DNA of 38,057 nucleotides from JAFGIG01 sp964397545 (GTDB taxonomy: Bacteria; SDB-A): the NCBI GenBank assembly GCA_964397545.1, contig CAYNIW010000023.1:1-38057 (forward strand), given 5' to 3'. Shown piece by piece: positions 15,261-22,143 of the stretch; the first letter of the stretch is position 1; each line of letters begins with the position of its first letter. The translations under genes and the position numbers were made by a program. The notes under the pieces were generated by a model. It searched no databases. It saw only the letters and a program-made list of their open reading frames with translations, and was not told the DNA's origin.

Positions 15261-16127
15261 TCATGGTATGCACTTGATTATACCTTTTTTTAACAGATTA
15301 TCAATGAAATCTTCGATTTCTTTTTCCATCTCTCCCGGATTTTCCGCTTCATATTCGAGATACATTCTTTTTAATATCTCTTCTCTGGTGTTATTGCCGT
15401 CGGCATATCTCAGGACAGAACACCCTGTCTCGTTTAATATTCTGAAATCCCCGGTTTTGACGTTATAGACAAGGCCCTCATCGCCTTCCGTTCGGAATAC
15501 TACATCAGGATCCAAGATCACTCCCCCGGGTTTTCCCTTAAATTCGGAAGATTGAACGATGTCTTCGCTGCTCAAAACGCTCTTTCGGATAAAAGGGTGA
15601 TATTTTTCGATTTCTCTATTTTTCTCAAAAATCTTCCTCTTGAAGAGAAGATACACGTCCTCATCTTCGAGTTTCAGTCTCTCTATTTTTATTATTTTAG
15701 AACCTATTAGAAATTTTATCAACGGAGAAATTTTTACAGAAAGGTCAAATATAAAGTTTCTTGCTTTTTTTCTAAAAAATGAATAGTAGAAAAAAAATAT
15801 CTTCTCAGTTCGGCTTAAATATTTAACTTTGCCGCCTTTGACTGTCGCGGACATTGTAAATTTTATCTTTGCAGATTCAACCCAGCCGTCAGAGTTATTT
15901 TTATTCAATCCTCTTGTGAGAACCATTATCTTATCGGCATCACGCTGTATCTTTTCTACGCAGTGAGCTACGAGACGGTCACCTCTCTCGAAAACCACTA
16001 TTTCACCTTTCCTCAAGTCTTTATCTTTTATGCCAACCGCCGTAAGAACATCCGATGTCTTCAGGAGAGGAAGCATACTATCGCCTTTTATGACAAAAAC
16101 GCTAAACTTCTTATTCTTAAATTTCAT
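15261..16127 (-). CDS. S26-type signal peptidase fused to a PqqD-like domain
   Basis: This 288-residue protein has two parts. Residues 8-100 resemble S24/S26 (SipW-like) signal peptidases, with KGDSMLP carrying the nucleophile Ser17, RKGEIVVFERGD, LVAHCV with His55 in the general-base place, and RGLNKNNSDGW with Asp80 near the usual third residue. A basic linker (about 100-200) with aromatic stretches follows. Residues about 205-288 form a PqqD-like RiPP recognition element (LDPDVVF, VYNVKTGDFRILNETG, EILKRM). The recognition domain could hold the leader for cleavage by the peptidase (inference). Its start overlaps the rSAM gene stop by ATGA, and precursor A follows 16 bp later. Confidence 0.82.
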   Translation of the reverse strand: MKFKNKKFSVFVIKGDSMLPLLKTSDVLTAVGIKDKDLRKGEIVVFERGDRLVAHCVEKIQRDADKIMVLTRGLNKNNSDGWVESAKIKFTMSATVKGGKVKYLSRTEKIFFFYYSFFRKKARNFIFDLSVKISPLIKFLIGSKIIKIERLKLEDEDVYLLFKRKIFEKNREIEKYHPFIRKSVLSSEDIVQSSEFKGKPGGVILDPDVVFRTEGDEGLVYNVKTGDFRILNETGCSVLRYADGNNTREEILKRMYLEYEAENPGEMEKEIEDFIDNLLKKGIIKCIP

Positions 16128-17194
16128 TTAACCAGACGGGTTTGGGGAAAAAAACCCTTTGCGAAAGCTTCAGAGCAGAAACTGAAACCTTCTAAAAATC
16201 CGCCTGTCCTGTTGTAAGTTTCGGCGACGCATTTCCCGAGGCAGTATTTTTTGTGGACGCAGTCCCCGCAGATTCCTCTGAGTTTTTCGGGTATGTTTTT
16301 TCTTATCTCTTCCAGAGTCCGGTTTTCAAACCATATTTTTTTTATGCTCACATCGGCACAGTTCCCGAAATCGAGTTCTCTTCTGACCGAACCTATACCG
16401 CACACGCTCGCCTTTCCGTCGCATAAAATTCCGAGAATGCCGAGTATTCCGCAAGTCCCAAAACCGCGGGAGGCGAGATGCTGGAGGCTCTGAAATGCCG
16501 CCGGGACGTCAAATATTATGTCTAAACCCGAATTTTCACTCGCTTCAAGGAAATCTTTTTTTATCTCGAGAATTTCGCCGACCCCGAACAATTCGCCTGA
16601 ATCGCGCATTTTTTCCGATCTTGAAATAAGAGTAACGGGATTTACCTTCAGACTCGTCCCTCCGATTTTTTTCACGAATTCCGGCATTTTGTAGAGGTCG
16701 TCGGCGTTTTTTCTGTATAGAGAAAATATCACCTGAAAGGGCATCCCTTCTTTCTTCAGGTTTTCAGCGCCTTTTAATGTCTCTTCGAAACATCCTCTGA
16801 CTGCCCTAAGGTCTTCATGGCAGTGAGCTTCGGCTCCGTCGAGAGAGATCGCAACGAAACGGGCGTTCTCTTTCATTGTCTTTGCCGCCCTCTCGTCTAT
16901 CATAGTGCCGTTAGTCTCGACAGTCACGCCGAGGTTCATTTCCTTGATGCCTTTTATCACATCGAGAATCTCAGGATGCAGAAAGGGTTCTCCGCCTGTC
17001 AGCTTTACCGAAGCAAGACCTATTTCTTTGGCTTCCTCAAAAATCTTTTTTAATACGCCCCACGAGAGATATTTTTGAGCTTTTTTGGCAAAAGCAGGAT
17101 CAATCCAGCAATGCCTGCATTTTAGATTGCATTCGCCGGAAATATACATGTATATGGTCTTTAGCGGGGGGACTTCAGTCCGAGAATTCAGCAC
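16124..17194 (-). CDS. radical SAM/SPASM-like enzyme 1 of the RiPP cassette
   Basis: This 356-residue radical SAM protein has the CX3CX2C motif at Cys22, Cys26 and Cys29 (GECNLKCRHCWIDP) and the SAM-binding LTGGEPFLHPE. The C-terminal Cys-rich region (GTCG, LCDG, VCGIG, then CGDC, YCLGKC and FCSEA) is of SPASM type and should hold auxiliary 4Fe-4S clusters. The opening, with PPLKTIYMYISGECNLKCRHCW, resembles ScmF-type enzymes of SynChlorMet cassettes (recalled family knowledge). The start overlaps enzyme 2 by 20 bp and the stop overlaps the peptidase-PqqD gene by ATGA, so these three are made together. The expected chemistry is crosslinking or epimerisation of the C-x-x-G peptides (inference). 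Confidence 0.9.
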   Translation of the reverse strand: MLNSRTEVPPLKTIYMYISGECNLKCRHCWIDPAFAKKAQKYLSWGVLKKIFEEAKEIGLASVKLTGGEPFLHPEILDVIKGIKEMNLGVTVETNGTMIDERAAKTMKENARFVAISLDGAEAHCHEDLRAVRGCFEETLKGAENLKKEGMPFQVIFSLYRKNADDLYKMPEFVKKIGGTSLKVNPVTLISRSEKMRDSGELFGVGEILEIKKDFLEASENSGLDIIFDVPAAFQSLQHLASRGFGTCGILGILGILCDGKASVCGIGSVRRELDFGNCADVSIKKIWFENRTLEEIRKNIPEKLRGICGDCVHKKYCLGKCVAETYNRTGGFLEGFSFCSEAFAKGFFPQTRLVK

Positions 17195-18587
17195 CGGTCT
17201 TCTCTTTAAGCTTTCTGTAGCAGTCCACAGGATTTGATTTAATAAAATCGTCTGGAGTCACCCCGGCAAGAGCCGGACAACTGCCGTTGCAGTAAATGTT
17301 CCATTCGCAGTCCCCGCATCCGGGAGCTTCGCTGACGGGAATTTGCCTTCTCTCTTTCATTTTTTTCAGAACCGGACTATTTAGCCATATTTCCCTTATA
17401 GAGTCGCGGTTTATTCTGCCGAGTTCAATGTCCGCGAGCATATTGCAGGGGACAATCGTGCCGTCGTGATGGACTGCGAGTTTGTTGAAAACGCATCCGC
17501 AGGCGCTGAGATACCCCATTCCGGGACTGGGCTTCTCTCCATTTTTTTTCATCCTCTCCATCCGCCTGTATTCACGCCATTTAGCCAGAGGCCCTGCTTG
17601 AGCATTTATTCTGCCTTCAAATTTCTCAGAGAGGTATCCCAGTTTTTTTATTGCTTCGACCTGTTCGAAAGGGCTCAAGATGATTCTTCCTTCATTCATA
17701 CATCCCGCTCCCATAGGCATGGCGTCATTTGTGCTGAAAGAAGACATTCCAATTTCTTCGAGCAGAAATTTCGCTGTCTCTTCAAGATGATTGAGGTTGA
17801 ATTTGTTGACAGTCATTCTGACGGAGACATTTAACCCGGCTTCTTTTGCCAGAATCAGCCCTTTTACCGCCTTCTCAAAACTGCCCGTTCCCCTCGAAAG
17901 ATCGTGTATATCGGCGTTGGGGCCGTCAATTGAGAATTGAATGTTCGAGAGTCTGGCTTTTCTCTTTCCCCTTTGGATTTGTTTGACTGCTTCCTCGTCA
18001 AAGAGTGTCCCATTCGTAAGTACTGAATATCTGAGGTTGCTGTCAATTAAGGCGTCTATAAAATTCCAAATATCTTTTCTGGAAAAGACTTCTCCTCCGC
18101 TGAGGCACAAATCCTCCGCGGCTAAATTTTTAAGCTCCGTGAAAAATTTCTCCCATTCTTCCAAAGAGAGGTCTTCCCTGTTTTTCATTTCTTTTTGGTA
18201 AAAACAATACTTGCATTTGAGGTTGCATTTTTTCGTCACGGAAATATCAAATGACCTCGGCGCTTCGTGCGAAAATATAAAATCACTTCTGACCCTGTGT
18301 TTTTCAGGCGAATCAAGAACCTTTACAATGCCTCCGGATTCAAGACTCTGAAGAAATTCGGACAAGTCATTTTTTACGTAGTTTTCATAGGGCGACTCGA
18401 ACTCTTCCTTCACCGCGCGGTATATATCTTCTAAGGACCTGCTGCCGTCGAGCAATGTCAAGATGAAAATGCCCGTGGTATTGATGCATCTCCTTCTTCC
18501 CGTGTCGGGATGAAAGACACTCGCCGTATTCTCGCCGAGGAGCCTTATTGAAACCGAGTTTTCAAAAAGATAGTATTTCATAGCCAC
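17175..18587 (-). CDS. radical SAM/SPASM enzyme 2 with N-terminal PqqD-like domain
   Basis: This 470-residue enzyme starts with a PqqD-like recognition domain (about 1-90: FHPDTGRRRCINTTG, SLEDIYRAVKEEF). The radical SAM core has CX3CX2C at Cys121, Cys125 and Cys128 (KKCNLKCKYCFYQKE) and LSGGEVFSR. A SPASM domain closes it (GCVFNKLAVHHDG, VPCNMLAD, GCGDCEWNIYCNGSCPAL, DCYRKL). The built-in PqqD domain presumably binds the precursor leader. The start is GTG at 18587 or ATG at 18581. A good promoter places the transcription start at about 18587, so the mRNA may be leaderless and the ATG is also likely. It is the first gene of the cassette. Confidence 0.92.
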   Translation of the reverse strand: MAMKYYLFENSVSIRLLGENTASVFHPDTGRRRCINTTGIFILTLLDGSRSLEDIYRAVKEEFESPYENYVKNDLSEFLQSLESGGIVKVLDSPEKHRVRSDFIFSHEAPRSFDISVTKKCNLKCKYCFYQKEMKNREDLSLEEWEKFFTELKNLAAEDLCLSGGEVFSRKDIWNFIDALIDSNLRYSVLTNGTLFDEEAVKQIQRGKRKARLSNIQFSIDGPNADIHDLSRGTGSFEKAVKGLILAKEAGLNVSVRMTVNKFNLNHLEETAKFLLEEIGMSSFSTNDAMPMGAGCMNEGRIILSPFEQVEAIKKLGYLSEKFEGRINAQAGPLAKWREYRRMERMKKNGEKPSPGMGYLSACGCVFNKLAVHHDGTIVPCNMLADIELGRINRDSIREIWLNSPVLKKMKERRQIPVSEAPGCGDCEWNIYCNGSCPALAGVTPDDFIKSNPVDCYRKLKEKTGAEFSD

Positions 18588-18593
18588 TTAGTT

Positions 18594-18621
18594 ATTTTAA
18601 GCGCCGGGAGGAATAGTTCAA
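18594..18621 (-). promoter_or_regulatory. promoter of the RiPP cassette
   Basis: Minus-strand TTGAAC (18621-18616), a 16-bp spacer and TAAAAT (18599-18594) lie in the 45-bp gap after the AddB-like gene. The predicted start, near 18587, coincides with the GTG/ATG start of enzyme 2, suggesting leaderless or very short-leader transcription. No Shine-Dalgarno is visible there. Confidence 0.6.
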
Positions 18622-18632
18622 GGGATTTAATC

Positions 18633-21479
18633 TTAAACTCCGCATAGATTCTTAAAGGGGCAGTATTTGCATGATTTTTCGGACGGCAGGGCGATGAAAA
18701 GGGGATTGAAAAGAATGTCTCTCATAACGCTTTGGAATATTTCTTGAAACTTATCCCAATAAATCACTTTTTTTTCACCGGTGAACACTACTTTTTCTTT
18801 TTCCTCCTTCGTCCTCAATAAGTAGTATTTTCCGTTTATGCCCTGGATTTTTTTGTTCCCGTCTTCTGCCCACATTTTCATGTATATGAGGACTTGATAA
18901 CAGCCGCAGGTTTCCAGCAATTTCGGAAATTCAGTTTTATATTCTTCATCGCTAATATTTGCAAAATCAGGGACTGATAATTCATCAAATTTATAATTTT
19001 TACTATTAAAGAGGTCTTGCTTTTCTTTCGTCTTGTAGTCGCATATAAAAATCTCTTGACCGATTTCTTCCACCCTGTCTATTTTACCGTGAAAGGGGAC
19101 CGCTACGCCGTCCAGCTCAAATTTTCGGGATATTTTCTCTTCCAGAGAAACAATCCTTATATCTTTGTTTTTTTCATTGTCCCAAAGGACAAATTCTTCG
19201 AGCATTCTCTTTATTCCCCAAAACTTTATCTTTGCCGTTCCTTGGTCTGAGACAATGTTTTTATCTTTTAATACTTCATATAAAACTTCGCCGATATCGA
19301 GGCTTTTATCCCTGTAATATCTGCAGAGAGCTTCGTGGACAACTGTCCCGACAGCCGAAGCATCGGGATTTTCATCGAGCGAAACCTTTTCTTCGAGTCC
19401 CAAAGTTTTTTTATAATAGAATTTCATGGGACAGGAAAGATAATCCTCGAAAGAAGTCGGTGAAAGGCCTTTTTCGATTATGATTTCTTTTATTTTTTTT
19501 GTTTTTTCGACCCCGGGAATTTTGCCGGCTGATCCCAGAGAAAATTTAAGGCTTTTTCTCATTATCAGGTCTTTTTTACCGCGCGATTCATGGACGAGAG
19601 ATTCTATAAACCTGCTCCTCTTTACGATTCTTCCTCCAGATTTTTCCGGATAGAAAATTTTAACAATTCGTGCTGAAGATAGTATTGAATAAAAATTAAA
19701 GGCGTAAATGCTTTCCCAGTCTCCGTATCGCCTCATCGAAAACAGCTCTTTTATGTCTCCGGGTAAAAGAGGATCGTATTTGGTGACATCCGGCATGACT
19801 CCTTCGACGCAGTCGGCTATAAACACGGCTTCAAAGCTCAGGTTTCTGAACTCGAGCGCGCCCATTACCTGAATTCCCTCAAGCGGAGAACCGACGAACC
19901 GGACGGGAACGAGCGACAGTTTTTGTCTGATAAAACTTTCTTTTCCCGGTGCTCTTGGATCTTTTCCGGCTCCGGGATTTCTCTTGAAAAATTCTTCTAA
20001 TTCCAGTATTGCTTCTTTCGCAGAATTTATGAAATCCCTGAAAAACAAATAATTCTTCTCAGAGTCGTATATGATGTCAATGCACTTTGATATTCTCCTG
20101 CAAAGTTCTTCGGCGTTTTCCGCTTTTGAAGGCAGAAAGGTCTGATTAATCCTTTTTAATTCTTCGGATACCTTTTGCGGCAGACCTTTATTTTTGAAAC
20201 CCCCTTCGCCGTCCGTTTCAAGGTTCAATATATTGTTCTCTATTATCGCTGTCTCCAGTCCGTGCATCTCTTTTCTCAAATCAATATCATGTTTTGAATT
20301 TGCCGACAGTTTCAGATAAGGATGTTTGAGCATTTGGAGATATAACTGAGCGGGGATTTTGTTTTCTCTATGATTTTCCGATATTTTCAAAAGAAAATCT
20401 ATGAGCTGAAAAAGTGGAGTTCGCTGAAAAGGATAACTCAACGTGACGTTAAAGTTGACGCTTTCTTTCTCAAATCTCGATATGACATTGTTGACAAAAG
20501 GCATCAGGCCTGCCGGATCCGGAAGTAAAACGCCGATCTTCTTTGGATCGGCGTTTTTATTATCTCTTAAATATTCCGAAAGACAGTCGTAGATCTGGAT
20601 CATTTCATGCTCCGAGTTGGAGCAGGGATATATCTGCGTTTTACAGGACAAATCAGAAGCGCTCAATACAGAGCTTTCCAAATGATCCCCGCCGATTTCT
20701 CTCAAGGTTTCAAACGCTGTCCTGAAAGGAGAAAGAGAAGAGTTTTTGTCTCTCTTTTCAGCTCTGAGTAGAAAAAGGGAATTATCGAAGTTTTTCAGAA
20801 TGCTTCTGATAAGTCTTTTTTCGCAGGGATTCAGAGCATAGAATCCGGAGAAAATAAAAGAACCGGCGTTGAGTCCGGCGTAAAAGCCGTCCTCATCATA
20901 AGTCTTTATTTTTCTGTAAGCCATGCCTCTGGTGAACATCTTGTTTTCTTCGTGTTTCTTCATATAACTTTCGGCAATATCGGGAAGTTTTGTTATAAAA
21001 TCTCTGTATCCCTCGTTGTATTCGCCGAGAGAAGTGAATTTTTCATAGACATTGGTCTGATCGGGAATTTTTTCGGACTCGACAAGTATTTCCTCGATGC
21101 CGGATTTGATTTTTTGCGCCCATGGATAAAAAGAGAGAAAATCGCCTAAGTCTTTTTCTCCCGCGTATAGATTTTTACCCCCAAAGATTTCTCTCACAGC
21201 TTGGTATAGAAAATAAGAGGATTGAATGTCGTCTGAAATGGCAAATCCCGGCGAAGACATAATGTATATTTTGGCGACAAATTCATCAATCGTCTGCATT
21301 ACAGGCAGAATAACTGTTCCTTCAATTCTGCGTTTGAACTCCTCTTTTAGGAAAAAACCGAATCTTTTTGAAGGAAAAACAATCTGAACCCTTGAAATGT
21401 CCGGATTTATTATTAATGCCTCGTCTGCCGTCCTTTTGACAAGATCCTCTGAAAAACATGAAACACTAATCTTCGACAT
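18633..21479 (-). CDS. AddB-like PD-(D/E)XK nuclease with Fe-S cluster motif
   Basis: This 948-residue protein is likely the partner of the upstream helicase and nuclease genes in an AddAB-type double-strand-break resection complex. The C-terminal third is a RecB/AddB-type nuclease, with SPTSFEDYLSCPMKFYY, VGTVVHEAL, HGKIDR and the catalytic CDYKTKEK. The Cys near residue 690 plus Cys937, Cys940 and Cys946 (CKYCPFKNLC) form the 4Fe-4S arrangement of AddB. The N-terminal helicase-like part has no Walker A, so it is probably an inactive scaffold. The start ATG overlaps the nuclease gene by 14 bp. Confidence 0.85.
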   Translation of the reverse strand: MSKISVSCFSEDLVKRTADEALIINPDISRVQIVFPSKRFGFFLKEEFKRRIEGTVILPVMQTIDEFVAKIYIMSSPGFAISDDIQSSYFLYQAVREIFGGKNLYAGEKDLGDFLSFYPWAQKIKSGIEEILVESEKIPDQTNVYEKFTSLGEYNEGYRDFITKLPDIAESYMKKHEENKMFTRGMAYRKIKTYDEDGFYAGLNAGSFIFSGFYALNPCEKRLIRSILKNFDNSLFLLRAEKRDKNSSLSPFRTAFETLREIGGDHLESSVLSASDLSCKTQIYPCSNSEHEMIQIYDCLSEYLRDNKNADPKKIGVLLPDPAGLMPFVNNVISRFEKESVNFNVTLSYPFQRTPLFQLIDFLLKISENHRENKIPAQLYLQMLKHPYLKLSANSKHDIDLRKEMHGLETAIIENNILNLETDGEGGFKNKGLPQKVSEELKRINQTFLPSKAENAEELCRRISKCIDIIYDSEKNYLFFRDFINSAKEAILELEEFFKRNPGAGKDPRAPGKESFIRQKLSLVPVRFVGSPLEGIQVMGALEFRNLSFEAVFIADCVEGVMPDVTKYDPLLPGDIKELFSMRRYGDWESIYAFNFYSILSSARIVKIFYPEKSGGRIVKRSRFIESLVHESRGKKDLIMRKSLKFSLGSAGKIPGVEKTKKIKEIIIEKGLSPTSFEDYLSCPMKFYYKKTLGLEEKVSLDENPDASAVGTVVHEALCRYYRDKSLDIGEVLYEVLKDKNIVSDQGTAKIKFWGIKRMLEEFVLWDNEKNKDIRIVSLEEKISRKFELDGVAVPFHGKIDRVEEIGQEIFICDYKTKEKQDLFNSKNYKFDELSVPDFANISDEEYKTEFPKLLETCGCYQVLIYMKMWAEDGNKKIQGINGKYYLLRTKEEKEKVVFTGEKKVIYWDKFQEIFQSVMRDILFNPLFIALPSEKSCKYCPFKNLCGV

Positions 21480-22143
21480 AAACTCTTTTCGATTCTTTAA
21501 GATAGACGATAATCAGCTCTACATCCCTTGCACTTAATATTTTCACTATTTGATTTTTGTATTTCTTAAGCTGTTCCGAATGCTCTCTCTCTTTTTCTCT
21601 GCCGGTCTTAAAATCCAGAACCGCCGTAAAATCAGCCCCCTTGACTACCCTGTCCGGTTTTAATATCTCTTTTTTTTCAGAAAGTATTTCTCTCTCAGTG
21701 AAAAATGTTATATCTCCGACGAAGTATTTCGACATTTCCTCTCCCGACAGAAAACCAAACATGCTCTTCTTCTCTTCGTCGCTCAAAATAAAAAGGTCGA
21801 GTCTTTTTTCAAGATCTTCTTTGAATTCTTTCAAGCTTTTGTACGCACCTAAAAAAGACAGAGACCTGTGGACGGCGTCGCCTTTCTTCTGATCGAAGGA
21901 TTTTATCTCGTTTGTCTCATAGACAAGATAACCGTCTTTGATTTCAGTGACGGAGGCTTTCTTCGGCTGTATATCCAAAAATTGAACTGAACTTTCTTCT
22001 TCTTTTTCTTTTTCCGGAAGATTGCCGAAAGTAAAAAGATCCGAGCCTTCAATCTTTTCTTTTATAAATTTGTTTTCAAGAAAGATTTCTTTGAAAAATT
22101 GGATTCTGCGGATTTCCCCTTTGCCGGTTTTATCTTCTTTCAT
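21466..22143 (-). CDS. stand-alone AddA/RecB-type nuclease domain
   Basis: This 225-residue protein has the PD-(D/E)XK motifs of the AddA C-terminal nuclease: GDAVHRSL (His92), KPDRVV (Asp164), LDFKTG (Asp177, Lys179) and a QLKKY motif (Gln191, Tyr195). In most bacteria this domain is fused to the AddA helicase. Here it starts with its own ATG, in +1 frame, inside the last 14 bases of the helicase gene. The two chains may assemble, or an ancestral fusion may have been split by a frameshift. Its stop overlaps the AddB-like gene by 14 bp, so all three are a translationally coupled set. Confidence 0.82.
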   Translation of the reverse strand: MKEDKTGKGEIRRIQFFKEIFLENKFIKEKIEGSDLFTFGNLPEKEKEEESSVQFLDIQPKKASVTEIKDGYLVYETNEIKSFDQKKGDAVHRSLSFLGAYKSLKEFKEDLEKRLDLFILSDEEKKSMFGFLSGEEMSKYFVGDITFFTEREILSEKKEILKPDRVVKGADFTAVLDFKTGREKEREHSEQLKKYKNQIVKILSARDVELIIVYLKESKRVYVED

